Source: Streptomyces sp. ISL-94 (lineage in GTDB: Bacteria > Actinomycetota > Actinomycetes > Streptomycetales > Streptomycetaceae). From it: a DNA stretch of 64,000 bases. Below the pieces are notes generated by a model, which ran no database searches, had not been told where the DNA came from, and saw only the letters and a program-made list of their open reading frames with translations. Below, piece after piece: positions 11,151 to 21,929 of this stretch (positions within the stretch are counted from its first letter, which is position 1; each line of letters begins with the position of its first letter). The DNA is taken from NCBI RefSeq assembly GCF_018614075.1, contig NZ_JAGGOZ010000016.1:1-64000 (forward strand). Direction: 5' to 3'. The position numbers and the translations under genes were made by a program.

Positions 11151-12848
11151 TTACGTCAGGCGGGACAGGGCCTCCGGGAGGGGGAGTTCTTCGCGGGTGC
11201 CCGTGGTTCGGTGCTGGAGTTCGACCACGCCCTCGGCGGCGCGGCGGCCCGCGACGAGGATCCACGGGACTCCGATCAGCTCCGCGTCCGTGAGCTTCAC
11301 GCCCGGCGACAGCCCCGGGCGGTCGTCCAGCAGGACCCGCAGGCCCGAGCCCGCCAGGGCCGCGGCCGCCTGCTCCGCCAGCGCGAGCGGCACGGCCTTG
11401 CCCGCCGCCACCACGTGGACATCGGCCGGGGCCACCGCCGCCGGCCAGCACAGCCCGCGCTCGTCCGCCGTCTGCTCGGCCAGCGCCGCCACCGCCCGCG
11501 AGACGCCGATCCCGTACGAGCCCATCGTGACCCGGACCGGCTTGCCCTCGCGGCCCAGCACGTCCAGCCCGAAGGCGTCCGCGTACTTGCGGCCCAGCTG
11601 GAAGATGTGGCCGATCTCGATCGCCCGGCCCAGCTTCAGACCGGCGCCGCAGCGCGGGCAGGGGTCGCCCGGCTCCACCACGACCACGTCCAGGTACCGG
11701 TCCACCTCGAAGTCCCGCCCGCAGACCACGTTCCGCGCGTGCGTGTCGGCCCGGTTGGCCCCGGTCACCCAGGACGTGCCCGGGGCGACGCGCGGGTCGG
11801 CCAGGTAGCGGACCTTGTCCAGGCCCTGCGGACCCACGTAGCCCCGTACGAGATCGGGCCGGTCCACGAAGTCCTCGGCCGTCACCAGTTCCACCACCGC
11901 CGGGGCCAGGTGCTCGCCCAGCTTGCCGAGGTCCACCTCGCGGTCCCCCGGCACGCCGACGGCCACGATTTCGCCGTCCACTTTCACCAGGAGGTTCTTC
12001 AGGGTCGCCGAGGCGGGGACGCCCAGGTGCGCGGCCAGGGTCTCGATCGTCGGGGTGTCCGGGGTGTCCACCTCCTCCAGCGCCGGGTGCCCGCCGGCCA
12101 CCGGGGCGGCCAGGGCGAAGGTCACGGCCTCCGTGTTCGCCGCGTAGTCGCAGGACGGGCAGTCCACGAAGGTGTCCTCGCCCGCCTCCGCCGGCGCCAG
12201 GAACTCCTCGGACGCCGATCCGCCCATCGCCCCCGACACCGCCGACACGATCCGGTGGTCCAGGCCGAGGCGCTCGAAGATGCGGATGTAGGCCTCGCGG
12301 TGGAGCCGGTAGGACTCCGCCAGCCCCTCGTCGGACACGTCGAAGGAGTACGAGTCCTTCATCTGGAACTCGCGCCCGCGCAGCACCCCGGACCGGGGCC
12401 GCGCCTCGTCGCGGTACTTGGTCTGGATCTGGTAGAGCATGACCGGCAGGTCCTTGTACGAGGTGCACTGGTCCTTCACCACCAGGGTGAAGATCTCCTC
12501 GTGGGTGGGGCCGAGCAGGTAGTCCGCGCCCTTGCGGTCCTTGAGCCGGAACAGCAGGTCCCCGTACTCCGACCAGCGCCCGCTGACCTCGTACGGCTCC
12601 TTCGGCAGCAGCGCGGGCAGCAGCACCTCCTGCGCGCCGATGGCGTCCATCTCCTCGCGGACGATGCGCGAGACGTTGTCCAGGACCCGCTTGCCGAGCG
12701 GCAGCCACGTCCACACCCCGGCCGAGCTGCGCCGGACGTAGCCGGCGCGGACCAGGAGCCGGTGGCTGAGGGTTTCGGCGTCGGCCGGGTCCTCGCGGAG
12801 GGTCTTGGCCATGAGGCGGGACATGCGCTGCACGTGTTGCGTAGACAT
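11151..12848 (-). CDS. proS: Prolyl-tRNA synthetase
   Basis: This 565-residue class II synthetase is of the bacterial type with an inserted editing domain. Motif 2 ([22 protein letters not shown]) is split here by name only; the motif 3 region reads [17 protein letters not shown]. Between them the YbaK-like insertion (about residues 225-390) should clear mischarged Ala-tRNA(Pro). A CPRCGAG motif and an earlier CPSC pair lie near the insertion. ATG at 12846-12848 starts [20 protein letters not shown], as in other actinobacterial ProRS. It is the last gene of a minus-strand run and ends next to the repeat cluster. Confidence 0.97.
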   Translation of the reverse strand: MSTQHVQRMSRLMAKTLREDPADAETLSHRLLVRAGYVRRSSAGVWTWLPLGKRVLDNVSRIVREEMDAIGAQEVLLPALLPKEPYEVSGRWSEYGDLLFRLKDRKGADYLLGPTHEEIFTLVVKDQCTSYKDLPVMLYQIQTKYRDEARPRSGVLRGREFQMKDSYSFDVSDEGLAESYRLHREAYIRIFERLGLDHRIVSAVSGAMGGSASEEFLAPAEAGEDTFVDCPSCDYAANTEAVTFALAAPVAGGHPALEEVDTPDTPTIETLAAHLGVPASATLKNLLVKVDGEIVAVGVPGDREVDLGKLGEHLAPAVVELVTAEDFVDRPDLVRGYVGPQGLDKVRYLADPRVAPGTSWVTGANRADTHARNVVCGRDFEVDRYLDVVVVEPGDPCPRCGAGLKLGRAIEIGHIFQLGRKYADAFGLDVLGREGKPVRVTMGSYGIGVSRAVAALAEQTADERGLCWPAAVAPADVHVVAAGKAVPLALAEQAAAALAGSGLRVLLDDRPGLSPGVKLTDAELIGVPWILVAGRRAAEGVVELQHRTTGTREELPLPEALSRLT

Positions 12849-12890
12849 GCGGCGAGGCTACCGGGGGCCGTACGGGGGCCGGAAATGGAT

Positions 12891-13433
12891 TCAGGGCCGC
12901 CGCAGCGGCAGCGGGGCGCCCATGACGGCGTACGGGAGGCTCGCGCTCGGGAAGTGGACCTGGCGGGCGAGGTCCGTGTAGCCGAGGGCCCGGTAGAGGC
13001 CGCGGGCGGGGCTCTCGGTGTCGACGGCGGAGAGGATGGAACGCTGCTCGGCGGCGTTGTCGGTGAGGCCGGTGATCAGCGCGCGGCCGACGCCGTGGCC
13101 CTGGAAGCCGGGGTGGACGTGCAGCTCGGTGATGACGAAGGAGCCGTCGAGCCAGTCCTCGTGCGCGGTGGCCCGCAGGTAGGGCTCGACGATCGTGGAC
13201 CACCAGTGGGTCCGGTCGTTGGGCATCCCGTAGACGAAGCCGGTGAGGGCGCCGTCCTCGGTGAACGCGCCGAGGGCGCGGGCGCCGCGGCACGTCATGT
13301 GGCGCTGGACGATGTAGCGGCGGATGCCGACCTCCTCCTCGCTGAGGCCGAAGGCGACGGCCTGCACGCGCAGGGCCTCGTCCACGCGGGCGGCGAGGTC
13401 GAGGGGGCCGATGCGGAGTCCGGTAGGCAGCAT
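12891..13433 (-). CDS. GNAT-family N-acetyltransferase
   Basis: This 180-residue protein has the acetyl-CoA binding signature of GNAT enzymes: VHPGFQGHGVGRALITGL in motif A, followed by SPARGLYRALGYTDLA in motif B. The substrate cannot be read from sequence. The starting ATG lies at 13431-13433. It sits 42 bp upstream of proS and 50 bp downstream of another GNAT gene, all on one strand, so the three are likely cotranscribed. Confidence 0.88.
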   Translation of the reverse strand: MLPTGLRIGPLDLAARVDEALRVQAVAFGLSEEEVGIRRYIVQRHMTCRGARALGAFTEDGALTGFVYGMPNDRTHWWSTIVEPYLRATAHEDWLDGSFVITELHVHPGFQGHGVGRALITGLTDNAAEQRSILSAVDTESPARGLYRALGYTDLARQVHFPSASLPYAVMGAPLPLRRP

Positions 13434-13483
13434 GCGGCGACCTTACTTCGGGGTACGGGGCTGCCGGTATGGCCTCGGCCGGT

Positions 13484-14329
13484 TCAGAACAGGACGCTCA
13501 TGAACGCGCCGATCTCGCGGAAGCCCACCCGCCGGTAGGAGGCCCGGGCGGCGGTGTTGAAGTCGTTCACGTAGAGGCTGACCACGGGCGCCACGTCCCG
13601 CAGGGCGTAGGCGACCACGGCGGCCATCCCGCTCTCGGAATGCCCGCGGCCGCGGAACTCCGGGGCCACCCACACGCCCTGGATCTGGCAGGCGCGGGCG
13701 GTGGCGGCGCCGATCTCCGCCTTGAAGACGACCTTGCCGTCCTCGACGCGGGCGAAGGAGCGGCCGCTGCCGACGAGCTCGGCGACGCGGGCCTGGTAGA
13801 GGAGTCCGCCGTCGCCGGCCATCGGCGAGATGCCGACCTCCTCGGTGAACATGGCCACGCAGGCGGGCATGATCAGGTCCATCTCGTCCTTGCGGACCCG
13901 GCGGACCAGGGGGTCGGGATCGACCGTGGCGGACGGGCTCTCGATGACCATGAGCGGCTGGTGGGAGCGGACGTCGCGGGCCGGGCCCCAGCTGGGCTCC
14001 AGGAGCTGCCACAGCAGCCGGGTGGCCCCGGCGGGGCCGACGATGGAGGAGCAGCGGCGGCCGGTGCGGCGGGCCCGGTCGGCGAAGGCGCGTACGGCGT
14101 CGGGTCCGGCGCAGACGGGGACCAGGTTGGCGCCGGCGTAGCAGAGGGAGCGGAGCTCGCCGTCGGCGTACCAGCCCCACATCTCGCCGCCCAGGCGCCA
14201 GGGGTCGAGTCCGGCGACCTGGACCCGGGAGGTGACGAAGGCGTTCTCGACCGGCTCGCGCCCGAGGACTTCGAGCGCGGCGTCGAGATCACTGGGCTCA
14301 AGGACCCGGGTGGTGGTCTGCGTCAACAC
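13484..14329 (-). CDS. GNAT-family N-acetyltransferase with N-terminal DUF4081 region
   Basis: This protein of about 281 residues has two parts: an N-terminal region resembling DUF4081 (LEPSDLDAALEVLGREPVEN and onward) and a C-terminal GNAT domain with WVAPEFRGRGHSESGMAAVV and SLYVNDFNTAARASYRRVGF. The final FREIGAFMSVLF is the typical end of this actinobacterial family. GTG at 14327-14329 is chosen because a GTGAGG ribosome-binding sequence precedes it and the conserved region starts at once; the open frame extends 26 codons further without conserved content. The substrate is unknown. Confidence 0.82.
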   Translation of the reverse strand: MLTQTTTRVLEPSDLDAALEVLGREPVENAFVTSRVQVAGLDPWRLGGEMWGWYADGELRSLCYAGANLVPVCAGPDAVRAFADRARRTGRRCSSIVGPAGATRLLWQLLEPSWGPARDVRSHQPLMVIESPSATVDPDPLVRRVRKDEMDLIMPACVAMFTEEVGISPMAGDGGLLYQARVAELVGSGRSFARVEDGKVVFKAEIGAATARACQIQGVWVAPEFRGRGHSESGMAAVVAYALRDVAPVVSLYVNDFNTAARASYRRVGFREIGAFMSVLF

Positions 14330-14407
14330 TGGGGCCTCACCATGCAAGTCTGCTGATCTCCGCACTGTACCCGGCGCGGGTGTCGGCTGCCGCGTCGCAG
14401 AGGTCAC

Positions 14408-14454
14408 GAAAAAGCCCCGGCCCCGCCCCCGAGCTGCGGGAACAGGGCCGGGGC
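14408..14454 (-). terminator. Terminator downstream of ispG
   Basis: GCCCCGGCCC at 14414-14423 pairs with GGGCCGGGGC at 14445-14454. In the leftward transcript the hairpin is followed directly by five U residues (the A-run at 14409-14413), a classical intrinsic terminator that is rare in this window. It lies 20 bp past the ispG stop. Confidence 0.85.
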
Positions 14455-14474
14455 ACGCCTGGGTGCCGGGGCGG

Positions 14475-15632
14475 TCAGACGCCGATGGCCACGGTGGGCT
14501 CGCCGGAGGGGATGCCGTCCTTCTCCATCTGCTCGGCGATCTTCATGGCCTCTTCGATGAGGGTCTCCACGATCTTCGACTCGGGGACGGTCTTGATGAC
14601 CTCGCCCTTCACGAAGATCTGACCCTTGCCGTTGCCGGAGGCGACGCCGAGGTCGGCCTCGCGGGCCTCGCCCGGGCCGTTGACGACGCAGCCCATGACC
14701 GCGACGCGCAGCGGGACCTCCATGCCCTCCAGGCCCGCCGTGACCTCCTCGGCCAGCTTGTACACATCCACCTGGGCGCGTCCGCAGGACGGGCAGGAGA
14801 CGATCTCCAGACGGCGCGGCTTGAGGTTCAGCGACTCCAGGATCTGGTTGCCGACCTTGACCTCCTCGACCGGCGGGGCCGACAGGGAGACGCGGATGGT
14901 GTCGCCGATGCCCTCGGACAGCAGCGCGCCGAAGGCCACGGCGGACTTGATGGTGCCCTGGAAGGCGGGGCCGGCCTCGGTGACGCCCAGGTGCAGCGGG
15001 TAGTCGCAGGCGGCGGCCAGCTGGCGGTAGGCGTTGACCATGACGACCGGGTCGTTGTGCTTGACCGAGATCTTGATGTCGCCGAAGCCGTGCTCCTCGA
15101 AGAGGGAGGCTTCCCAGAGAGCGGATTCGACGAGCGCCTCGGGGGTCGCCTTGCCGTACTTCTTCAGCAGGCGGGCGTCGAGGGAGCCGGCGTTGACGCC
15201 GATGCGGATCGGGGTGCCCGCGTCGCTCGCGGCCTTCGCGATCTCCTTGACCTTGTCGTCGAACTGCTTGATGTTGCCCGGGTTGACGCGGACGGCGGCG
15301 CAGCCGGCGTCGATCGCGGCGAACACGTACTTGGGCTGGAAGTGGATGTCGGCGATGACCGGGATCTGCGACTTCTTCGCGATGACGGCGAGGGCGTCGG
15401 CGTCGTCCTGCGTCGGGCACGCCACGCGGACGATGTTGCAGCCGGAGGCGGTCAGCTCGGCGATCTGCTGGAGCGTGGCGCCGATGTCGGAGGTACGGGT
15501 GGTGGTCATCGACTGCACCGAGATGGGCGCGTCGCCACCGACGGCCACGGAACCGACCTGGATCTTGCGGCTGACCCTGCGGTCGGCAAGCTTCGTCGGC
15601 ACGGCCGGCATTCCGAGAGAGATGGCAGTCAT
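14475..15632 (-). CDS. ispG: 4-hydroxy-3-methylbut-2-enyl-diphosphate synthase IspG (GcpE)
   Basis: This 385-residue iron-sulfur enzyme makes HMBPP from MEcPP, the penultimate step of the MEP pathway. The conserved N-terminal [10 protein letters not shown] and the C-terminal cluster ligands, CPSCGR and GCVVNGPGE, are present. The frame is open 25 codons upstream, but ATG at 15630-15632 ([12 protein letters not shown]) gives the normal length and N-terminus; the ribosome-binding site is weak. dxr of the same pathway is two genes upstream on the same strand. A 13-bp hairpin separates ispG from the protease gene, so it may have its own promoter. Confidence 0.96.
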   Translation of the reverse strand: MTAISLGMPAVPTKLADRRVSRKIQVGSVAVGGDAPISVQSMTTTRTSDIGATLQQIAELTASGCNIVRVACPTQDDADALAVIAKKSQIPVIADIHFQPKYVFAAIDAGCAAVRVNPGNIKQFDDKVKEIAKAASDAGTPIRIGVNAGSLDARLLKKYGKATPEALVESALWEASLFEEHGFGDIKISVKHNDPVVMVNAYRQLAAACDYPLHLGVTEAGPAFQGTIKSAVAFGALLSEGIGDTIRVSLSAPPVEEVKVGNQILESLNLKPRRLEIVSCPSCGRAQVDVYKLAEEVTAGLEGMEVPLRVAVMGCVVNGPGEAREADLGVASGNGKGQIFVKGEVIKTVPESKIVETLIEEAMKIAEQMEKDGIPSGEPTVAIGV

Positions 15633-15750
15633 CTGCTGTGCAACCCCAAGGTGTGGATCGAGGTCCCGATATCGGCGGGCTCCAGCCTTCGAGATTACGC
15701 CAATCACCGCGCGCTCCTCGCATCCGAGGGGGGTGCGCCACCCGAACGCA

Positions 15751-15781
15751 GGGAGCCGGGCACGATGTGTGCCCGGCTCCC
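15751..15781 (-). terminator. Hairpin between the site-2 protease gene and ispG
   Basis: A perfect 13-bp inverted repeat (15751-15763 with 15769-15781, 5-base loop) lies 27 bp past the protease stop. It probably ends the dxr-protease transcript; no T-run is seen. Confidence 0.75.
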
Positions 15782-15807
15782 GTGGTCGTGGGATTCTCCC
15801 GGCGGCG

Positions 15808-17109
15808 CTAGGTGATCTTGATGGGGTTCACCACGTCGGCCACCATCACGAGCAGGGTGAAGCAGATGAAGATCCCGGCCACGACGTAGGCGACGGGCAT
15901 CAGCTTCGCGACGTCGAAGGGACCGGGGTCGGGGCGCCGGAAGACCTTCGCCACGGTGCGCCGGACGGACTCCCACAGCGCGCCCGCGATGTGCCCGCCG
16001 TCGAGCGGGAGCAGCGGCAGCATGTTGAAGAGGAACAGCGAGAGGTTGAAGCCGGCCAACAGGTTGAGGAAGAAGACCAGCTGGTACTGGGCGGGGATGT
16101 CGAGGTTGAAGATCTGGCTGCTGACCCGCGCCGCGCCGACGACGCCCATCGGGCTGTCCTGCTTGCGCTCGGCGCCGTTGAAGGCCGCGTTCCACAGGTC
16201 GGGGACCTTGGACGGCAGGTCGACGAGCGACTGCACGCCGGCCGTCATCATCTCGCCCATGCGGTCGACGGACTGGTCGAAGGACTGCGGGACGTAGCCG
16301 GAGGCGGGGGCGAAGCCGAGGAAACCGGCGGTGACGTACTGGTCCTTGACGTACTTGCCGCTGCCGTCCGTCTTGGCGACCTTGTTCTCGATCAGGGTGG
16401 CGTGCAGGTCGAGGCGCTGTCCGGCCCGCTCGACGGTGATCGTGGCGGGGCCGACGGTGGCCCGGATGTCCTTCTGGAGCGCGGACCAGTCCTTCACCGG
16501 GCGCCCGTTGAAGGCGACGATCTTGTCCTTCTGCTCCAAGCCGGCCGCCTTGGCGGGGGCGGCCGGGTCACCGGAGGAACACTTGTCGCGCTTCTCGCTC
16601 TGCTGGATCACGCAGTCCGAGACCGAGCCGACCACGGTCGTCTGGGTGTTCAGCCCGAAGGCCATCAGGGTGGTGAGGAAGATCGCCACGGCCAGGACGA
16701 GGTTCATGAACGGGCCGGCGAACATCACGATCACGCGCTTCCACGGCTGGCGCGTGTAGAACAGCCGGCTCTCGTCGCCGGGCTGGAGCTCCTCGTACGC
16801 GGCCGAGCGCGCGTCCTCGATCATCGACCTGAACGGGGAGGTGGAGCGGGCGGTGACCTTGCCGTCGTCGCCGGGCGGGAACATCCCGATCATGCGGATG
16901 TAGCCGCCCATCGGGATGGCCTTGATGCCGTACTCCGTCTCGCCCTTGCTCCGCGACCAGATGGTCGGGCCGAAGCCGACCATGTACTGCGGCACGCGGA
17001 TGCCGAACAGCTTGGCCGTGGAAAGGTGCCCGAGCTCGTGCCAGGCGATGGAGATCAACAGGCCCACCGCGAAGAGCGCGACCCCGAGCACCGTCATCAG
17101 AAGTGTCAT
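15808..17109 (-). CDS. Site-2-type intramembrane metalloprotease (RseP/M50 family)
   Basis: This 433-residue M50 protease should cleave transmembrane substrates such as anti-sigma factors. The zinc motif HELGH is at residues 24-28 within the first membrane helix, and the second metal motif [12 protein letters not shown] lies near residue 370. One or more PDZ-like regions fill the centre (about residues 190-270: [20 protein letters not shown]). Four membrane helices are visible, with two at the C-terminus. The ATG overlaps the dxr stop (ATGA), a linkage common in actinobacteria and not evidence for a role in isoprenoid synthesis. Its substrate here is unknown. Confidence 0.93.
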   Translation of the reverse strand: MTLLMTVLGVALFAVGLLISIAWHELGHLSTAKLFGIRVPQYMVGFGPTIWSRSKGETEYGIKAIPMGGYIRMIGMFPPGDDGKVTARSTSPFRSMIEDARSAAYEELQPGDESRLFYTRQPWKRVIVMFAGPFMNLVLAVAIFLTTLMAFGLNTQTTVVGSVSDCVIQQSEKRDKCSSGDPAAPAKAAGLEQKDKIVAFNGRPVKDWSALQKDIRATVGPATITVERAGQRLDLHATLIENKVAKTDGSGKYVKDQYVTAGFLGFAPASGYVPQSFDQSVDRMGEMMTAGVQSLVDLPSKVPDLWNAAFNGAERKQDSPMGVVGAARVSSQIFNLDIPAQYQLVFFLNLLAGFNLSLFLFNMLPLLPLDGGHIAGALWESVRRTVAKVFRRPDPGPFDVAKLMPVAYVVAGIFICFTLLVMVADVVNPIKIT

Positions 17110-18359
17110 GCGCCCGCCTCCACGACGGCCCGAGCCGCCATCTCCCGCGCCCGGGCCCTGGCCCAGGTCTCCGCTTCGAGGACGTCCCGGACGGTCAGGG
17201 AAGTTCCCGACTCCGGCGTCCCGTGCTCATCGACCACGGCAGAGACGGTATCCATGATTGCTGTGAACGGCAGCCGACCGGCCAGGAACGCCTCTACGCA
17301 CTCTTCGTTGGCCGCGTTGAACACGGCCGGTGCGGTGCCGCCGAGGGTGCCCACGTGCCGGGCCAGGCCCACCGACGGGAAGGCCTCGGTGTCCAGCGGG
17401 AAGAACTCCCAGGTGGACGCCTTGGTCCAGTCGAAGGCGGGGGCCGCGTCCGGGATCCGCTGGGGCCAGCCGAGGCCGATCGCGATGGGGCCGCGCATGT
17501 CCGGCGGGGTGGCCTGGGCGAGGGTGGAGCCGTCCGTGAACTCCACCATCGAGTGCACGTAGGACTGCGGATGGACGACGACCTCGATCTGCTCGAAGGG
17601 GATGTCGTAGAGCAGGTGCGCCTCGATGACCTCCAGCCCCTTGTTGACCAGGGTGGCGCTGTTCACCGTGATCACCGGGCCCATGGCCCAGGTGGGGTGG
17701 GCGAGTGCGTCCTCGACCGTGACCGCGGCCAGCTCCTCGCGGGTGCGGCCGCGGAAGGGACCGCCGGACGCGGTGACCACGAGCTTGCGTACGTCGGCGC
17801 GGGTGCCGGCGGCGAGCGCCTGGAAGAGCGCCGCGTGCTCGGAGTCCACCGGGATGATCTGGCCGGGCTTCGCGAGGGCCTTGACCAGGGGGCCGCCGAC
17901 GATCAGCGACTCCTTGTTGGCGAGGGCCAGGGTCCGGCCGGCCCGCAGCGCGGCGAGGGTCGGCGCGAGGCCGATGGAACCGGTGATGCCGTTGAGGACG
18001 GTGTGGCACTCGGAGGCGGCGAGATCGGCCGCCGCGTCGGGCCCGGCCAGGATCTCGGGCAGCGGCTCGCCGGGTCCGTACTGGGCGCTCAGCGCCTCTT
18101 TCAGGGCCGGTACGACGTCCTCGCGGGCGACGGCCACCGTCTCGACCCGCAGCAGCCGGGCCTGCTCTGCCAGCAGGCCGACCCGTCCGCCGGCGGCGGA
18201 CAGCGCGGTCACCCGGAACCGGTCGGGGTTGCGCAGGGCCAGGTCGATGGCCTGGGTGCCGATGGACCCGGTGGACCCGAGGATGACGATGTCCCGGGGG
18301 CCGGCCGCGGCGTCGAAGAGGAGGTGCGGATCGGCGAGGGGGGCTGGGCGGTCGCTCAT
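17106..18359 (-). CDS. dxr: 1-deoxy-D-xylulose-5-phosphate reductoisomerase
   Basis: This 417-residue enzyme converts DXP to MEP, the first committed step of the MEP isoprenoid pathway. The NADPH-binding motif [15 protein letters not shown] begins near residue 26. Further family signatures are [13 protein letters not shown], the metal and substrate loop [11 protein letters not shown], and the TASGGPFRG loop. ATG at 18357-18359 gives [14 protein letters not shown]; upstream codons in the open frame do not look like a Dxr N-terminus. It follows the 435-residue gene by 20 bp and overlaps the protease gene by 4 bases. Confidence 0.97.
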   Translation of the reverse strand: MSDRPAPLADPHLLFDAAAGPRDIVILGSTGSIGTQAIDLALRNPDRFRVTALSAAGGRVGLLAEQARLLRVETVAVAREDVVPALKEALSAQYGPGEPLPEILAGPDAAADLAASECHTVLNGITGSIGLAPTLAALRAGRTLALANKESLIVGGPLVKALAKPGQIIPVDSEHAALFQALAAGTRADVRKLVVTASGGPFRGRTREELAAVTVEDALAHPTWAMGPVITVNSATLVNKGLEVIEAHLLYDIPFEQIEVVVHPQSYVHSMVEFTDGSTLAQATPPDMRGPIAIGLGWPQRIPDAAPAFDWTKASTWEFFPLDTEAFPSVGLARHVGTLGGTAPAVFNAANEECVEAFLAGRLPFTAIMDTVSAVVDEHGTPESGTSLTVRDVLEAETWARARAREMAARAVVEAGA

Positions 18360-18379
18360 GCCCCCATTGTTGCCGCAAG

Positions 18380-19687
18380 TCAGGAGCGGCCGGACACGGA
18401 GCCCCCTTCCGTGACCCGCAGGAGAAGGTGCGGGAGCGTTCCGGCGAAGTCCGGGAGCGTGACGGCCACGCGCCACCAGGCGTCCGGATCGGCGCCGACG
18501 GCCACGGCGAACAGCCGGTCGGCCTCCGCGCGCGCGGCGAGCACCGGCGCGGCCCAGTCGTGGCGGTCGGGGTGGTTCACGTCCCCCAACCAGTGGTCCT
18601 CGTCCAGGGCCCAGCAGGCGGGCGCCTTGTGCCGGATCACGTCCTCACCAGTGAGCAGCCCTCGGGCCAGGCAGTCGCGCACCCACCGGATGTCCTCCTG
18701 GACGGACTCCATGGGCACCGCGAGGCTCGCCAGGGCCAGTTCGCGCTCCACGCCCCCGACTGGCTCGGCGGCCCTCGGCGCCAGGGAGCGCACCGCCGCG
18801 GCGAGCCCGAAGACGGCCGGTCCGTCGTCGGCGGACTCCGGCAGGGTGCCGCGCACGATCCGGGCCACGAGCACCGGGAGGGTGCCGCGGAAGGCGGGGG
18901 CGTGCCGGAGCAGCTCGGCCCAGAGCCGGGGGTCGTCCCGCAGGGGGCGCAGCGCCCGGGCGACGGCGGTTCGCATCCCGGTCCATTCGGGCAGGGACCA
19001 GCGCAGGCCCCGGGTCTCGGGGAGGTCCGCGAGCAGCAGGGTGCGGTGCGCGGGGGCGACGTGGGCGGCGAGCTCGTCGCAGGTGAGCAGCCCCATCCGG
19101 ACGGCCCTGACGGCGGGCCGGTACCAGCGGTACCCGGCCGTGTCCTGCGTACCGGCGTCGAGCAGCGCCCGGCAGACCTCGCGGGGCAGTCCGCCGACCA
19201 GCAGCAGGGCCTCGACGGCGGTGGGCGGCAGCGGCTCGCGGGCGTGTTCGCGCAGCAGCGTCCCGGCATCGAGGGGGGCGTGCGGCATCCGCAGCAGGGC
19301 GAGCGGGACCCGGGGCCGGCGCGTGTGCCGGCGCAGCAGGGCGATCAGCTCGCCGGTGGTGAACGGACCCGGGCCGACCTCCCGCAGCAGCTCGGGCGAC
19401 GGCCCGGAGCGGGCCGCGTAGCGCGCCGGTCCGGGCAGCCCGGGCAGGGGCCGTCCGACGACGTGGGGGTTGCGGGCGACGTACTGCCGGTCCTCCTCGC
19501 TGCCGTGGCGCAGCAGCAGGGTGACGGTGGAGGGCGACAGCCACTCGTCGCGGCACAGGTACTTGCGGGCCGGCGCGTCGAGCCGGCCGATCAGGTCGTC
19601 GACGACGTGGTCCGGTGCGTGGCGCAGCAGGTGCGCCACGCACCAGGCCAGCCGTCGGCTGGAGCGGTCTTCCTCGGCCGTCGGCAT
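18380..19687 (-). CDS. Hypothetical helical protein, 435 residues
   Basis: I do not recognise a family. The protein is Leu/Arg/Ala-rich and almost certainly all-helical, with repeating short helices such as LLRHAPDHVVDDLIGRL and LLREVGPGPFTTGELIALLRR, resembling HEAT- or leucine-rich-variant repeat proteins. There are no membrane segments, no signal peptide and no catalytic motif. His-Trp/Asp pairs near the C-terminus (DEDHWLGDVNHPDRHDW) stand out. It is the first gene of the dxr run, 20 bp from dxr. Start ATG at 19685-19687. Confidence 0.7.
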   Translation of the reverse strand: MPTAEEDRSSRRLAWCVAHLLRHAPDHVVDDLIGRLDAPARKYLCRDEWLSPSTVTLLLRHGSEEDRQYVARNPHVVGRPLPGLPGPARYAARSGPSPELLREVGPGPFTTGELIALLRRHTRRPRVPLALLRMPHAPLDAGTLLREHAREPLPPTAVEALLLVGGLPREVCRALLDAGTQDTAGYRWYRPAVRAVRMGLLTCDELAAHVAPAHRTLLLADLPETRGLRWSLPEWTGMRTAVARALRPLRDDPRLWAELLRHAPAFRGTLPVLVARIVRGTLPESADDGPAVFGLAAAVRSLAPRAAEPVGGVERELALASLAVPMESVQEDIRWVRDCLARGLLTGEDVIRHKAPACWALDEDHWLGDVNHPDRHDWAAPVLAARAEADRLFAVAVGADPDAWWRVAVTLPDFAGTLPHLLLRVTEGGSVSGRS

Positions 19688-19781
19688 CGCTCTCTCCGCC
19701 TTGCCCGTGCTCGTACGTGTACGGAGTTCGTACGCATACTCATCCTCGTACGTCTGTCCGACGTCCGGCGATGATCGCAGG

Positions 19782-21725
19782 TCAGCGGATGGGGCGGTGC
19801 ACGTTTTTCCGGGCGGAGGGGCCGGGGGCGGCGTCCGCGATCCAGGGGCCGTCGCCGGAGGGGTCGATGATGCCCTCCTCCAGCCAGGTGTAGGTGCCGG
19901 TCAGCACTCCTTCGACGACCTTGCGGTCGAGCTCGTCGGTGTTGGTCCAGAGCCGTCCGAAGAGCTCCTCGACGCGGATCCGGGACTGCCGGCAGAAGGC
20001 GTCGGCCAGCTGGTAGGCCTCGCGGCCGTGCTCGCCGGTGGCGCGCAGGTGCTCGGCGCGGACGCAGGCCGCACTCATCGCGAAGAGCTCGGCGCCGATG
20101 TCGACGATCCGGCCCAGGAAGCCCTGCTTGGTCTCCATCCGGCCCTGCCAGCGGGACATGGCGTAGAAGGTGGAGCGGGCGAGTTTGCGGGCGCAGCGTT
20201 CGACATAGCGCAGGTGGGTGGCGAGATCGGGGTGGCCGCTCGGGTGGAAGGCCCGGAAGCTGCCCGGGACCTGGCCGGCGCCGGTGGCCAGCTGGGGCAG
20301 CCAGCGGGCGTAGAACCCGGCGGCGCGGGCACCCGCCCTGGCCTTGTCGCCGAGCGCCTTCTCCGGGTCGATGAGGTCGCCCGCGACCGACAGGTGGGCG
20401 TCGACGGCCTCACGGGCGATCAGCAGGTGCATGATCTCCGTCGAGCCCTCGAAGATCCGGTTGATGCGCAGATCGCGGAGCATCTGCTCGGCGGGGACGG
20501 CGCGCTCGCCCCGGGCGGCGAGGGACTCGGCGGTCTCGAAGCCGCGCCCGCCGCGGATCTGGACCAGCTCGTCGGCCATCAGCCAGGTCATCTCGGATCC
20601 GTAGAGCTTGGCGAGGGCCGCCTCGATGCGGATGTCGTTGCGGTCCTCGTCGGCCATCTGGGAGGCGAGGTCCACGACCGCTTCGAGGGCGAAGGTGGTG
20701 GCGGCGATGAAGGAGATCTTGGCGCCGACGGCCTCGTGCCGCGCGACGGGGCGGCCCCACTGCTCGCGTACGCCGGACCACTCGCGGGCGATCTTCAGGC
20801 ACCACTTCCCGGCCCCGACGCACATGGCGGGCAGCGACAGCCGGCCGGTGTTGAGGGTGGTCAGGGCGATCTTGAGCCCGGCGCCCTCGGCGCCGATGCG
20901 CTGGGCCGCGGGGACCTTGACCTGGTGGAAGCGGGTCACGCCGTTCTCCAGGCCGCGCAGGCCCATGAAGGCGTTGCGGTGCTCGACGGTGACGCCGGGC
21001 GAGTCGGCCTCCACGACGAAGGCGGTGATGCCGCCGCGGTGGTTCTCGCTCTTCGGCACGCGCGCCATCACCACGAGCAGGTCGGCGACCACCCCGTTCG
21101 TGGTCCACAGCTTCACGCCGTCCAGGACGTAGCCGTCCGCCCCGTCCGGGACCGCCGTGGTGGCCAGGCGCGCCGGGTCGGAGCCCACGTCGGGCTCGGT
21201 GAGGAGGAAGGCGCTGATGGCGGTGGTGGCGCAGCGCGGCAGGTAGGTGTCCTTCTGCTCCTGCGTGCCGAAGATCTTCAGCGGCTGGGGTACGCCGATC
21301 GACTGGTGGGCCGAGAGCAGGGCGCCGATGGCGGGGCTGACCGAGCCGACGAGGGCCAGCGCCTTGTTGTAGTACACCTGCGTGAGGCCCAGGCCCCCGT
21401 ACTTGGGGTCGATCTTCATCCCGAGGGCGCCGAGCTCCTTGAGCCCGCGCACGGTCTCGTCGGGGATCTTCGCCTCGCGCTCGATGCGGGCCCCGTCGAT
21501 CTCGTTCTCGCAGAACGTCCGCAGCCGGGCCAGGAAGGCCTCGCCCCGCCGGACGTCCTCGTCCGGGGGGAGCGGGTGGGGATGGATCAGGTCGAGCCGC
21601 AGCCGCCCGAGGAAGAGCTCCTTGGCGAAGCTGGGCTTGCGCCAGTCCTGCTCCCGGGCCGCTTCCGCGACCTGCCGTGCCTCGCGCTCGGTCACCTTGG
21701 GCTGTACGGGCTGTGTTGCCGACAT
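19782..21725 (-). CDS. Acyl-CoA dehydrogenase family protein
   Basis: This 647-residue FAD enzyme is longer than the usual 380-400 residues, with C-terminal extra helices like those of very-long-chain-type bacterial homologues. The FAD and substrate signatures LLTEPDVGSDPARLAT, KLWTTNGVVADLLVVMARV and the C-terminal QIRGGRGFETAESLA (with Arg/Gly pattern) are present. IFEGSTEIMHLLIAREAV contains the usual catalytic-base neighbourhood (FEGST). The ATG at 21723-21725 follows GAGGTGAG; the frame is open 12 codons upstream without merit. No fatty-acid partner gene lies nearby, and to its right the accessory region begins. Confidence 0.93.
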   Translation of the reverse strand: MSATQPVQPKVTEREARQVAEAAREQDWRKPSFAKELFLGRLRLDLIHPHPLPPDEDVRRGEAFLARLRTFCENEIDGARIEREAKIPDETVRGLKELGALGMKIDPKYGGLGLTQVYYNKALALVGSVSPAIGALLSAHQSIGVPQPLKIFGTQEQKDTYLPRCATTAISAFLLTEPDVGSDPARLATTAVPDGADGYVLDGVKLWTTNGVVADLLVVMARVPKSENHRGGITAFVVEADSPGVTVEHRNAFMGLRGLENGVTRFHQVKVPAAQRIGAEGAGLKIALTTLNTGRLSLPAMCVGAGKWCLKIAREWSGVREQWGRPVARHEAVGAKISFIAATTFALEAVVDLASQMADEDRNDIRIEAALAKLYGSEMTWLMADELVQIRGGRGFETAESLAARGERAVPAEQMLRDLRINRIFEGSTEIMHLLIAREAVDAHLSVAGDLIDPEKALGDKARAGARAAGFYARWLPQLATGAGQVPGSFRAFHPSGHPDLATHLRYVERCARKLARSTFYAMSRWQGRMETKQGFLGRIVDIGAELFAMSAACVRAEHLRATGEHGREAYQLADAFCRQSRIRVEELFGRLWTNTDELDRKVVEGVLTGTYTWLEEGIIDPSGDGPWIADAAPGPSARKNVHRPIR

Positions 21726-21819
21726 GAGGGACTCACCTCGCCGCCGAGTCGGGTGGTTCACCGATACCAGTCGGTGCTACCTGTGAGTCGTACCCAATGT
21801 GCGCGGAATGGAAAAGGGG

Positions 21820-21927
21820 GACGGCCGGAGCCCCCGCACAGTGGTCTCCCTGCAACGCCCCTGACCTGCGGCTTCTCTCGCACCTGCGCCAATGCTCGGC
21901 GCTTCGGCCCGCATCTTCACGCATCTG
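21820..21927. repeat. Repeat copy A (accessory-region repeat)
   Basis: The 23 bp at 21820-21842 (starting GACGGCCGGAGCC) are identical to copies at 24120-24142 and 27087-27109. Copy A shares further blocks with copy B: CTGACCTGC at 21861 and CCCGCATCTTCAC at 21908. It lies exactly where similarity of the adjacent FAD oxidoreductase pseudogene to its family stops. Confidence 0.8.
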
Positions 21928-21929
21928 GC

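Noticed and set aside
9901-13293. 1130-codon open frame on the minus strand
   Set aside because: Shadow of the SPFH, repeat and proS regions; proS is in a different frame with full family motifs.
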